This document shows, piece by piece, positions 1-6,362 of a stretch of 17,998 nucleotides of DNA; position 1 is the stretch's first letter, and every line of letters begins with the position of its first letter. Location of the stretch: assembly GCA_910577665.1 (NCBI GenBank), contig CAJTOJ010000010.1:1-17998 (forward strand). Reading direction: 5' to 3'. This DNA comes from an uncultured Acetatifactor sp. GTDB lineage: Bacteria > Bacillota > Clostridia > Lachnospirales > Lachnospiraceae. The notes beneath the pieces were generated by a model that saw only the letters and a program-made list of their open reading frames with translations, searched no databases and was not told the DNA's origin. The translations under genes were made by a program, and so were the position numbers.

Positions 1-47
1 CATGTGGCATACTTGCACGTACATTTGGCGACTGCCGCGAGGGTCAG

Positions 48-73
48 CACTCCCGCTGCTTGCAGCGGGGGTG
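48..73. repeat. GC-rich inverted repeat upstream of the amidase
   Basis: The arms CACTCCCGCTGC and GCAGCGGGGGTG flank a TT loop and form an almost perfect 12-bp hairpin with one mismatch. No T-run follows directly (TTGACTTATTCC comes next), so it is a poor intrinsic terminator. It may end an upstream transcript or be a structural site of the mobile element. Only the sequence supports it. Confidence 0.5.
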
Positions 74-107
74 TTGACTTATTCCAGATTGAGGGACAAA
101 TGCGGCA

Positions 108-917
108 ATGAACAGGAAACAATACAGAAAGAGGAAAAAACTCAGGAAGAGAAAGATTAAGCGGCTTATGATTGCGTATCTGCTGAGGGCAATCGTCATA
201 CTGATACCAATTATAATGATGATACTTATGGTTTGCGGATGTCTTTACATATACGAGAGATTTACAAAGGAAAATGAAAAGGTAAATAAATACACGGATA
301 TATACACAGATAGAAACGCAGGCAACGATGTTGCTCCTGTTACTTCAACAGAGAATAATGCCCCAGGATTTTGTGTTGTCGTGGATGCAGGGCATGGAGG
401 AAGTGACGGAGGTACTGTCAGCGGCAAGGCAGTAGAAAAGGATATTAACCTTTCAGTTGCATTGAAGCTGAAAGCTATTCTGGAGAAGGACAATATAGAA
501 GTTATTCTGACCAGAAGCTCCGATGAAAATATAAGCCTTGCAGATCGTACTTCTGTTGCAAATGACTCCAATGCAGATTTTTTTATCAGTCTTCATTGCA
601 ATTACTATGAGAAAGATGCCCAGATAGCAGGCTTGGAATGTTATTACAACAATTCAAATGCGACAGAAAGCAAAGGATATGCGGAAAGTATCATCGATGC
701 AGTTTCGTTAAGTAAGGATATTGAAACGAGGTATGCAAAAACAGAGGGCTATTATGTTTTGCGAAACACGCAAATGCCCGCTGTTTTGGTAGAAATGGGA
801 TTTCTCTCAAATTATTCTGAAAGTCAAAAGCTGTTGGATGACGATTATCAGGAAAGTTTGGCACAGAGAATTGCAAAAGGAATTTCCAATGAAATAAAGA
901 GAGGAGAGAATCTGTGA
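108..917 (+). CDS. N-acetylmuramoyl-L-alanine amidase (Amidase_3), membrane anchored
   Basis: Zinc-dependent peptidoglycan amidase of 269 aa that should cut the bond between MurNAc and L-Ala in the cell wall. A very basic N-terminus (residues 1-19) leads into one hydrophobic segment at about 20-47, so the enzyme is probably anchored with the catalytic domain outside. The Amidase_3 domain covers about 88-265. Visible zinc ligands are H96 in VVDAGHGGSDGG, E110 and H163 in FFISLHCN; the catalytic Glu is E229 in VLVEMGFLSN. A GAGGG ribosome site lies at 91-95. A three-codon ATG ORF at 100-111 overlaps the start, which may be chance. Base composition is AT-richer than the genes after 2200, in line with the mobile-element remnants beside it. 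The family includes CwlD (spore cortex) and LytC types, and I cannot assign a subfamily. Its position could suit local wall opening by an integrative element. Confidence 0.9.
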   Translation: MNRKQYRKRKKLRKRKIKRLMIAYLLRAIVILIPIIMMILMVCGCLYIYERFTKENEKVNKYTDIYTDRNAGNDVAPVTSTENNAPGFCVVVDAGHGGSDGGTVSGKAVEKDINLSVALKLKAILEKDNIEVILTRSSDENISLADRTSVANDSNADFFISLHCNYYEKDAQIAGLECYYNNSNATESKGYAESIIDAVSLSKDIETRYAKTEGYYVLRNTQMPAVLVEMGFLSNYSESQKLLDDDYQESLAQRIAKGISNEIKRGENL

Positions 918-1017
918 AGAACAATAAAAAAGGCGATAGAGCAAAATTGAGATAGAGCTGTTGCTCCAAAAAGCGCTTAGGGTACAACAGGAACCACCAC
1001 TATGGAAGTGAATCACA

Positions 1018-1245
1018 ATGAATAACGGAAAACACAATCTGGCTGGCGCCGTGCGTGAAGCCCGGACAGAACTCGGTCTTTCCCAAGAAAGACTTGCCGA
1101 AATCCTGAATATTGACTCATCCACTATACGGGGCATTGAAGCCGGGCGTGGCAACCCCAAATTTGAAAAGCTGTACTTGTGGATTGCGAAATTTTTGAAA
1201 AGTATCTGGAGAGATCTGGAGAGTTTTCGTATACCGGCAGAATAA
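1018..1245 (+). CDS. XRE-family helix-turn-helix regulator, probably C-terminally altered
   Basis: A 75-aa DNA-binding protein. Residues about 8-55 form an HTH_3 domain, with the pattern REARTELGLSQERLAEILNI followed by DSSTIRGIEAGRGNP. Relatives of this type usually continue with a LYPLI.YL-like helix and an acidic tail to about 110 aa. Here the sequence changes character after NPKFEKLY and ends after 25 more residues. In another frame, 1182 to about 1250 reads smoothly as protein-like sequence (EIFEKYLERSGEFSYTGRIN), so a junction with another gene or a frameshift near 1180 is likely. A weak GGAAGTG ribosome site lies at 1004-1010. It probably served as an element regulator; whether it is still functional is unclear. 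Confidence 0.7.
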   Translation: MNNGKHNLAGAVREARTELGLSQERLAEILNIDSSTIRGIEAGRGNPKFEKLYLWIAKFLKSIWRDLESFRIPAE

Positions 1246-1292
1246 ACCGGGAGTGGAAAAGTAAGAGATTCCTATGTGCCAAAAAAATTTTA

Positions 1293-1340
1293 TTCGTAAT
1301 ACGAAAAATACTTGACATTTCGTATTACGGAAAATATGAT
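1293..1340 (+). promoter_or_regulatory. Promoter with twin palindromic operator sites
   Basis: TTGACA at 1312-1317, a 17-nt spacer and TATGAT at 1335-1340 make a near-consensus sigma-A promoter for the small regulator starting at 1370. Two palindromes surround the -35 box: TTCGTAATACGAA (1293-1305, perfect around a central base) and TTCGTATTACGGA (1319-1331, one mismatch). Their centres are 26 bp apart, about two and a half helical turns. They are probably operators for autoregulation by the downstream ribbon-helix-helix-like protein (inference). Confidence 0.75.
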
Positions 1341-1369
1341 AGTATGTAGTTGTAGAGAGGAGTGTGCCT

Positions 1370-1540
1370 ATGGGAAAGAGAGGGCGTCCGAAATCGGATG
1401 TTATAAAAGAGCGTATCGTAACCATAAGGATGTCTGAAGTAGAATATCACACTCTAAAGGAATACTCTGATAAATATCAACAGACTATAACAGAAACTAT
1501 CAAAACGGGAGTTGACTTATTGTATAAAACTCGTACGTAA
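1370..1540 (+). CDS. Small ribbon-helix-helix-like (CopG/Arc type) regulator
   Basis: A 56-aa basic protein starting MGKRGRPKSDVIKERIVTIR. A short beta-strand-like segment (RIVTIRMSEVEY, about 15-26) is followed by two predicted helices, the usual layout of Arc/MetJ/CopG dimers that bind DNA with the strand. The start is chosen from the GAGAGGAG site at 1354-1361 and the promoter just upstream. Such proteins often control excision or copy number of mobile elements. Twin palindromes in its own promoter suggest autoregulation. The family call rests on pattern recognition only. Confidence 0.65.
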   Translation: MGKRGRPKSDVIKERIVTIRMSEVEYHTLKEYSDKYQQTITETIKTGVDLLYKTRT

Positions 1541-1576
1541 GGCACAGGATTCCTTCTTTCCTAACAAGGAGTGGCT

Positions 1577-1885
1577 ATGGCTAAATCACGAAAGGACAAT
1601 AAGGGGCGAGTATTGCAAAAGGGGGAAAGCTACCGTAGTTCAGATGGAAAGTATTAATATGCCTATGCTGATGAAGCAGGGAAAAGGCGATATATTTATT
1701 CTAAAAATCTGACTGCCGAGCTTCACGAAGCGAAAATGAAAAACAGAGAGCCTCTTATTTTACCTTATTTCACTTGCCATAGTCTGCGCCATACATTTTG
1801 CGCAAGGTTTTGTGAGAACGAGAATAATCTGAAGGTAATCCAGACGGTAATGGGCCACGATGTTCGTCTGAATGGTACTGAATAA
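1577..1885 (+). pseudogene. Tyrosine integrase remnant (Tn916/ICE type), internally deleted
   Basis: The frame from ATG 1577 reads MAKSRKDNKGRVLQKGESYR, typical of the arm-binding N-terminus of Tn916-like integrases. It meets a TAA at 1655-1657, then continues in the same frame as YAYADEAGKRRYIYSKNL, and after about 20 residues joins directly to the C-terminal catalytic part: CHSLRHTFCARF (the H-x-x-R motif) and LKVIQTVMGHD (second His). Most of the roughly 400-aa protein, including the first catalytic Arg, is missing, and the frame stops at 1883 before a nucleophilic Tyr. The original gene must have been an integrase of an integrative conjugative element; the enzyme is dead. An AAGGAGTGG ribosome site (1567-1574) remains. 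Confidence 0.8.
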
Positions 1886-1933
1886 TACCTTGACCGGATG
1901 ATTGTAGAGATACGGAATACTTGATAATAATGA

Positions 1934-2115
1934 ATAATTATGGTTATGTGTATCATTATGGAGGAAGTGCAGACCATTGTAGCATTGGGAGCCGGGAGCA
2001 TCATAAAGCGGGCGGAACCGGACGGGTTGAGCGGTGTGAGAATGTGAAGGATGTGGCATTGTATATAGAGAAAATCCAGGAGATGATACAGAGGAAGCAT
2101 GTATTGCTGGGTTGA
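1934..2115 (+). pseudogene. hemZ: 3' fragment of hemZ-like gene, frameshifted
   Basis: From about 1934 one frame reads CIIMEEVQTIVALGAGSIIK (around 1949-2008), which resembles the C-terminal region of HemZ, the radical-SAM coproporphyrinogen oxidase-like protein of Firmicutes. Near 2020-2030 the homology changes frame and goes on as GRVERCENVKDVALYIEKIQ to a TGA at 2113-2115, matching the HemZ tail (PDGRIERCENVKD type). Only about 60 codons are present and the frame is broken, so it cannot make the enzyme. It begins about 50 bp after the integrase remnant, as expected if the element used the 3' end of hemZ as its attachment site and left a duplicated tail. The family call is from memory. Confidence 0.65.
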
Positions 2116-2128
2116 ACCGGAAGAAGTG

Positions 2129-2154
2129 ACTGCTCCGGGAAGATCCGGAAGCAG
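2129..2154. repeat. Short hairpin after the hemZ fragment
   Basis: CTGCTCCGG and CCGGAAGCAG can pair (one bulge) around GAAGAT. There is no T-run after it, so at most it is a weak terminator for the former hemZ gene. Confidence 0.35.
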
Positions 2155-2211
2155 AACCCTGCTGTTAGGGAATTGTATGCACTGCACACAGATTTGCGAG
2201 GGGGTACCGAC

Positions 2212-3189
2212 ATGGACACGCTACATCAGGAATGGATCCGGGGAGAAATGCAACGTTTTCAAGTGCCTGGTATATCCCTGGGGCTGATAAGGGGAGGAAA
2301 AACCAGAGAGACATTCTATCTTGGTTATGCGGACAGGGAGCAGGAAAAAGAAGTGACAGAACAGACACTGTATGAGGCAGCGTCCTTGACCAAGCCGCTG
2401 TTTGCCTACTATGTTCTGGAACTGGAGAGAAAAGGGCTGCTGACAACAGAAACGAAACTGGCAGCACAGCTTCCGGAGTATCCTGTCTGTAAGGATCCTG
2501 GGGCAGACCGGATTACAGTGCTGCATACCCTGACCCACAGTGCCGGACTGGAGAACTGGGGGGAGAAGCCGCTTAGGCTGCTGGGCAGACCAGGGGAGAA
2601 GTTCCGCTATTCCGGGGAGGGATATCGGTATCTGCAGGCCTATGTGGAGAAGCTTTGCCAGGATACATTGGATAATTTGTTTGCAAGGGAGGTATTTCCC
2701 GTTTTGGGGATGCGCACCAGTGCCCTGCGGTACTATGATGTGTCTTGCGAAAATATGGCGAAGTGCTATGATGCTATAGGAGCACAACAGATGGATCGGT
2801 ACCAGATAAGGGAACTGGACAGGGAACCCAATGCGGCTTATTCCCTGTATACAAATCTGGAAGACTATTGTAGTTTTCTGGAGACACTTTGGAAGGAGAG
2901 GGATCTTCTGGGGAAGATGACCAGAACCAGGATGGCGGCTTCCAGTCCCGCTGGAAAGCTGTATTGGGGAGCCGGGGCGGGTGTGTGGCTGGGCAGGGAG
3001 AGGATGCTTTGGCACTATGGGGACAACGGGAATTTCAAGAACCTGCTTTATCTGGGGGTGGACACAGGTGACGGGCTGGTCTATTTTTCCAACAGTTATC
3101 ATGGACTGAGGGTAGGGTTTGCCATTGCAGAAAAAGTATTTGGGGAAGATTACGGGGAACTGGAGACATTCGCAGCAAAATGGGAGTAG
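2212..3189 (+). CDS. Class C beta-lactamase-fold serine hydrolase
   Basis: A 325-aa member of the beta-lactamase/PBP4* (AmpC-fold) family. Catalytic motifs are visible: S58-L-T-K61 in YEAASLTKPL (nucleophile Ser and general-base Lys), Y133-S-G in KFRYSGEGY, and H268-Y-G in WHYGDNGNF in place of the third KTG/HxG motif. No signal peptide or membrane segment is evident, so it is probably cytoplasmic and may be an esterase or D-amino-acid peptidase rather than a drug-inactivating lactamase. The start is set at 2212 by the GCGAGGGGG ribosome site 7 nt upstream; an in-frame ATG at 2173 has no such site. A peptidase gene follows 30 bp later, suggesting a shared transcript and a role in peptide or ester scavenging. 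The substrate cannot be told from sequence. Confidence 0.85.
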   Translation: MDTLHQEWIRGEMQRFQVPGISLGLIRGGKTRETFYLGYADREQEKEVTEQTLYEAASLTKPLFAYYVLELERKGLLTTETKLAAQLPEYPVCKDPGADRITVLHTLTHSAGLENWGEKPLRLLGRPGEKFRYSGEGYRYLQAYVEKLCQDTLDNLFAREVFPVLGMRTSALRYYDVSCENMAKCYDAIGAQQMDRYQIRELDREPNAAYSLYTNLEDYCSFLETLWKERDLLGKMTRTRMAASSPAGKLYWGAGAGVWLGRERMLWHYGDNGNFKNLLYLGVDTGDGLVYFSNSYHGLRVGFAIAEKVFGEDYGELETFAAKWE

Positions 3190-3219
3190 GGCGGTGACAG
3201 AAGGAGAGAAGGAGGGCAT

Positions 3220-4329
3220 ATGGGTATCAGGGAATATGGCTATGTGGTAGGAACGGGAAAGCCTGGTGCGAGAAATCTGATCACGGATGTGCCCGGAGTG
3301 AAGGTTGGGCATTGCACGATTGATAATGCCCAGAACCAGACCGGTGTCACGGTCGTTCTGCCCTGTGAAGGGCTTGTGTATGGGAAGAAACCCCTTGCGG
3401 CGGTGTATACGTTGAACGGGTATGGCAAGACCATGGGCAGTATCCAGATCCAGGAGCTGGGAACCCTGGAGACACCTATTGCCCTTACCAATACCTTGAA
3501 CGTGGGCAGGGTGGCAGATGCCCTGGTGGAATATACCTGTGTACAGTGTGAACAGGCCGGTGTGGAGATGCACAGCGTCAATCCGGTGGTGGGGGAGACC
3601 AACGATAGCAGGATCAACCATATCAGGCACCGGGCTGTAGGAGAGGCTGAGGTGATGGAAGCCATCTCCCGCGCAGATGTGATATTTGCACAGGGAGCGG
3701 TGGGAGCTGGTGCCGGAACGGTGTGTTTTGGATTGAAGGGGGGGATCGGCTCTTCTTCCAGGGTATTTTCCTTTGGTGGAAAGCAGTATACCATAGGGGT
3801 GCTGGTACAGTCTAACTTTGGCAGCCTACAGGATCTGTCTATCTGCGGGGACCCAGTGGGGGAGAGAATCGTGCACCTGCGGGCAGGAGAAGCCAGGGTA
3901 GCCGTGAGTCCCCAGGCAGAAGGAACCCGGAATGTCATGGAAAACCGGACGTCTGCCAGGGAATGGGCTCACGCCGACCAGGACAGAGGTTCTATCATGA
4001 TCGTCCTGGCCACGGATGTGCCCCTGGATGCCAGGCAGCTTAGGCGTGTGCTGAAACGTGCAGCAGTGGGGCTGGTCCGCACCGGTTCCTACATGGGACA
4101 TGGCAGCGGAGATGTGTTCTTAGGCTTTACGAATGGGAATTTCATGCCGGACCAGGAGGGGGAAGAACTGACGCAGATCAGATGTTTTCCGGAAGGTCAG
4201 ATCAACCTGCTTTTTAGGGCAGCGTCGGAGGCCGTCCAGGAGGCTATCTACAATTCCCTGGTGTATGCGGACAGACGGACGGGGACGGACGGGAGAGTCT
4301 ATCACAGCCTGCGGGAATACCTGTCTTGA
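3220..4329 (+). CDS. P1 family peptidase (DmpA/BapA-like aminopeptidase)
   Basis: A 369-aa protein of the S58 (P1) family, Ntn-hydrolase-like enzymes that cleave themselves into two subunits and release N-terminal residues, often D-amino or beta-amino acids. Family signatures in order: ITDVPGVKVGH near the N-terminus (21-31), TNTLNVGRVADA (90-101), NPVVGETND (121-129), the Gly-rich AVGAGAGTVCFGLKGGIGSS (about 160-179), VLVQSNFG (194-201), and GSIMIVLATDVPL (257-269). The nucleophile exposed by self-cleavage is probably Ser198 in QSNFG (from knowledge of DmpA/BapA, not certain). Length is normal. It has a strong AGGAGAGAAGGAGGG ribosome site and sits 30 bp after the serine hydrolase, so the two may act on related peptides. 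Confidence 0.9.
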   Translation: MGIREYGYVVGTGKPGARNLITDVPGVKVGHCTIDNAQNQTGVTVVLPCEGLVYGKKPLAAVYTLNGYGKTMGSIQIQELGTLETPIALTNTLNVGRVADALVEYTCVQCEQAGVEMHSVNPVVGETNDSRINHIRHRAVGEAEVMEAISRADVIFAQGAVGAGAGTVCFGLKGGIGSSSRVFSFGGKQYTIGVLVQSNFGSLQDLSICGDPVGERIVHLRAGEARVAVSPQAEGTRNVMENRTSAREWAHADQDRGSIMIVLATDVPLDARQLRRVLKRAAVGLVRTGSYMGHGSGDVFLGFTNGNFMPDQEGEELTQIRCFPEGQINLLFRAASEAVQEAIYNSLVYADRRTGTDGRVYHSLREYLS

Positions 4330-4385
4330 TAACAGGGAAGTGTGAAGGGAAAGGCTATCCAAAGGAGAGAAGGAGGATGTAGACA

Positions 4386-4916
4386 ATGTGTGATGTAAGG
4401 AAGGCAATGGAATCCAGAAGTTCCACAAGAGGCTATACAGTGCAGCCTCTGACAAAGGAAGAGATAGAGGCCCTGTTACAGGCAGGATTACAGGCGCCTA
4501 CAGCGGCTAACCGGCAGGAGATCCATTTTACGGTTCTGCCGGGAGACCATCCCCTGCTTGGAGAGATGGAAGCGGAGAAGAACCGGTTGCGGGGACTGAC
4601 AGGGGTGGAGCATAATTTTTACTATGAGGCACCTGTGGTCATCATCCTAAGTGCAGAGCAGGGATTCCGGTGGAGTGCCCTGGACGCGGGGATCGCCGTG
4701 GAGAACATGGCCCTGGCAGCGGAGGGGCTGGGTCTGGGCAGTCTGATCATTGGCTGTATCTATGATGCCTTGCGGGGAGAGAAGGAGGCATATTTTCACG
4801 AGGCTTTGCAGCTGCCAGAGCAATATGCTTATGAGATTGCCATAGCAGTGGGGCATAAGGCGGTGGAGAAGCTGCCCCATACCTATGAGGCGGCCAGACA
4901 GGTGACATACCTGTAA
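4386..4916 (+). CDS. Nitroreductase family protein (FMN dependent)
   Basis: A 176-aa flavoenzyme of the nitroreductase superfamily. The N-terminal SRSSTRGYT provides the conserved Arg/Ser residues that bind the FMN phosphate, followed by LLQAGLQAPTAANRQEIHF (the A-P-t-a-x-N-x-Q motif). The central region DAGIAVENMALAAEGLGLG and the C-terminal AIAVGHKA are also typical. Members reduce nitro compounds, quinones or flavins with NAD(P)H; the natural substrate is unknown here. It starts 57 bp after the P1 peptidase with an AGGAGAGAAGGAGG ribosome site and is probably last in that operon. A 17-bp perfect palindrome follows its stop. Confidence 0.88.
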   Translation: MCDVRKAMESRSSTRGYTVQPLTKEEIEALLQAGLQAPTAANRQEIHFTVLPGDHPLLGEMEAEKNRLRGLTGVEHNFYYEAPVVIILSAEQGFRWSALDAGIAVENMALAAEGLGLGSLIIGCIYDALRGEKEAYFHEALQLPEQYAYEIAIAVGHKAVEKLPHTYEAARQVTYL

Positions 4917-4920
4917 CAGG

Positions 4921-4937
4921 AAATTTGCGGCAAATTT
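4921..4937. repeat. AT-rich perfect palindrome AAATTTGC-G-GCAAATTT
   Basis: Two 8-bp arms separated by one base lie five bases after the nitroreductase stop and just upstream of the tRNA-Arg promoter. The minimal loop makes it a better protein-binding site than an RNA hairpin. No T-run follows. Confidence 0.45.
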
Positions 4938-4952
4938 GTTCCAAAAAAGGAC

Positions 4953-4981
4953 TTGACTTTTCCGGAAGAAACAGGTAATAT
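4953..4981 (+). promoter_or_regulatory. Promoter of tRNA-Arg
   Basis: TTGACT (4953-4958), a 17-nt spacer and TAATAT (4976-4981). Initiation is expected about 30 nt before the tRNA gene. Confidence 0.65.
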
Positions 4982-5019
4982 AAATGATGTTGCAGGTGAT
5001 ACTAGATCCTGTAACATAT

Positions 5020-5093
5020 GTGCGTTTAGCTCAGCTGGATAGAGCGTTTGGCTACGGACCAAAAGGTCGGGGGTTCGAATCCTCTAACGCACG
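5020..5093 (+). tRNA. tRNA-Arg (anticodon ACG)
   Basis: A complete cloverleaf can be drawn: acceptor GTGCGTT/AACGCAC, D arm GCTC...GAGC, anticodon stem TTTGG/CCAAA with loop CTACGGA (anticodon ACG), T loop TTCGAAT and discriminator G. The 3' CCA is not encoded. A34 implies TadA-made inosine, reading CGU/CGC/CGA. It has its own promoter and a terminator at 5153-5182. Confidence 0.95.
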
Positions 5094-5152
5094 TTATGGT
5101 ATGTGATACAGGATACTGCGTATATACAGCAGGTTCCTATAGCACATGTGAG

Positions 5153-5182
5153 ACGGAGGTCATAAGAGACTTCCGTTTTTTT
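5153..5182 (+). terminator. Intrinsic terminator after tRNA-Arg
   Basis: ACGGAGGTC pairs with GACTTCCGT (one G-T wobble) around a 6-nt loop and is followed by seven T residues. It separates the tRNA from the next gene. Confidence 0.85.
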
Positions 5183-5194
5183 GTGATTGGGAGA

Positions 5195-5223
5195 TTGCGC
5201 CAAAGGTGGAAAGAAAGTATAAT
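5195..5223 (+). promoter_or_regulatory. Candidate promoter of the DUF6171-like gene
   Basis: TTGCGC (5195-5200), 17 nt, TATAAT (5218-5223), between the tRNA terminator and the ATG at 5261. Confidence 0.55.
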
Positions 5224-5260
5224 AGAGATGACATTGGCTGGGGGACGCAGGTGGGATAGA

Positions 5261-5527
5261 ATGGAACAGGGAACAGAGAAACTTCGGTTCTGTAGGAAGT
5301 GTCTGACCAGGGACATGATAGGACAGGAGGATATTTTCCGCACACTGAGGGAACATATAGAGAATCTGGATCCGGACAGCAAGGCAGACCAGGGGTGTTA
5401 TGAAGAGCGGTTGGCGATCTGCAGGGAATGTGACCAGCTTTTGGAAGGGATGTGCAGGCGCTGCGGATGCTATGTGGAATTGCGGGCAGCAGTAGAACGG
5501 AACATCTGCCCCGGGAAAAAGTGGTAG
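5261..5527 (+). CDS. Small cysteine-rich protein (DUF6171-like, putative zinc binding)
   Basis: An 88-aa protein with paired cysteines: FCRKCLTRDM near the N-terminus, then ICRECDQL, GMCRRCGCYVELR and NICP near the C-terminus. The spacing suggests one or two zinc sites, and the layout matches what I recall as DUF6171 of Lachnospiraceae. The function is unknown. The start at 5261 follows GGTGGG at 5250-5255 and lies downstream of its own promoter. Longer in-frame readings reach back into the tRNA gene and are not credible; an alternative ATG at 5228 would come only a few bases after the -10 box. The gene ends 46 bp before the HAAS protein, so the two may be co-transcribed. Confidence 0.75.
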   Translation: MEQGTEKLRFCRKCLTRDMIGQEDIFRTLREHIENLDPDSKADQGCYEERLAICRECDQLLEGMCRRCGCYVELRAAVERNICPGKKW

Positions 5528-5573
5528 TAGATTATAGAAGAATAGAAGAAAATGCTTACGGCAGGAGTCATCT

Positions 5574-6077
5574 ATGGAAAAACAGGAATTTCTGGAAAAA
5601 TTACAGGCTGCACTGAATGGGAAGGTGCCGGCCAATGTGGTCATGGAGCACAGGAACTATTATGAAGACTATATCAATACGGAGATCCGGAAGGGAAGGA
5701 GCCAGGAAGAAGTGCTCTTAAGCCTTGGGGATCCCAGGCTGATTGCCAGGACGATTGTGGAGACCAGTGGCAGCCACACTGGATATGCAGGAGGGAGTAC
5801 TGGCAGGAATGAGGACGGGAGCTATGGAAGCGGAAGGAATCAGGGGGGCCGGGGCCATACCGGGCGGGGACAGGAAGGGTATCAGGGATATAACCAGGGG
5901 GAAAAGCCTGTGCGATGGGTGAACATCCCGGCCTGGGCCTGGCTGGTGATCGGGATCCTGGTGGTAGTGCTGGTACTCAGTGTGGTCTTCTCTGTGATCG
6001 CAGCGCTGATTCCCATTATACTGCCTATACTGCTGGTGTTGTTCTCGGTGAAGCTGTTCCGGGACTGGATCAACTGA
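5574..6077 (+). CDS. HAAS-domain (DUF1700-like) membrane protein
   Basis: A 167-aa protein in three parts. Residues 1 to about 62 form a HAAS domain: MEKQEFLEKLQAAL, then YYEDYINTEIRKGRSQEEVL and LGDPRLIA, the typical pattern of two helices ending in LG.P..IA. Residues about 65-113 are a Gly/Ser/Asn/Gln-rich linker with GRG and GYQGYNQG repeats. Residues about 118-163 hold one long or two short membrane segments (WAWLVIGILVVVLVL and IPIILPILLVLFSV). Such proteins often pair with PadR-family regulators as HAAS-PadR signalling modules, but no PadR gene is in view. The ribosome site is CAGGAG at 5562-5567. The role is unknown beyond a likely membrane-linked sensor or adaptor. Confidence 0.8.
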   Translation: MEKQEFLEKLQAALNGKVPANVVMEHRNYYEDYINTEIRKGRSQEEVLLSLGDPRLIARTIVETSGSHTGYAGGSTGRNEDGSYGSGRNQGGRGHTGRGQEGYQGYNQGEKPVRWVNIPAWAWLVIGILVVVLVLSVVFSVIAALIPIILPILLVLFSVKLFRDWIN

Positions 6078-6097
6078 CAGCAGGAATATAAAAGTAT

Positions 6098-6127
6098 AAG
6101 AGCCATCGGAGGGGACCGATGACTCTT
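6098..6127 (+). terminator. Hairpin after the HAAS gene, possible terminator
   Basis: AAGAG-C-CATCGG pairs with CCGATG-A-CTCTT around AGGGGA: 11 pairs with one internal mismatch. It lies 20 bp after the stop codon. The tail (AATGAGG) lacks a T-run, so termination would be weak or protein-assisted. Confidence 0.45.
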
Positions 6128-6199
6128 AATGAGGGGAGTATAAATATTATATAAGGGGTGTAAACAGACCGATGAAGGTTATCTGCTTACAAAAACAGT

Positions 6200-6250
6200 A
6201 TAGTACTAAAGTCCTAAAAAAGCAATACGGAAATAGTACCAAAGTACTAT
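6200..6250. promoter_or_regulatory. Twin ATAGTAC-N4-GTACTAT palindromes
   Basis: The second site, ATAGTAC CAAA GTACTAT (6233-6250), is perfect; the first, ATAGTAC TAAA GTCCTAA (6200-6217), is an imperfect copy 33 bp (about three turns) upstream. Both lie in an AT-rich stretch about 115 bp before the Asn/Gln-rich ORF. They look like repressor operators. A TATAAA at 6248-6253 overlaps the second site but has no good -35 box. Confidence 0.55.
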
Positions 6251-6362
6251 AAAATTTTTTGTATATTTTTTATGAGTTTTTGCCATACTACTCTTGTAAC
6301 TGATAACCGGCAGCGGTTAAAACCAGCCAGGAGCCGCATATGGCGGCAGAATGAGAGGAATT

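Noticed and set aside
73..1521. GTTGACTTATT repeated at 73-83 and 1511-1521 as element attachment sites
   Set aside because: Only 11 bp; the second copy lies inside the small regulator gene and neither sits at an expected element boundary.
1512..1712. 66-codon + strand frame
   Set aside because: It overlaps the end of the small regulator and the integrase remnant out of frame; the integrase frame has the family motifs.
2221..3630. 469-codon open frame on the - strand
   Set aside because: It lies antisense to the serine hydrolase and P1 peptidase, which carry clear catalytic motifs; its translation (His/Pro/Ile-rich, no domain) is typical of a shadow frame.
5048..5260. Upstream extension of the cysteine-rich protein
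   Set aside because: It would start inside tRNA-Arg and run through the tRNA terminator and a promoter.
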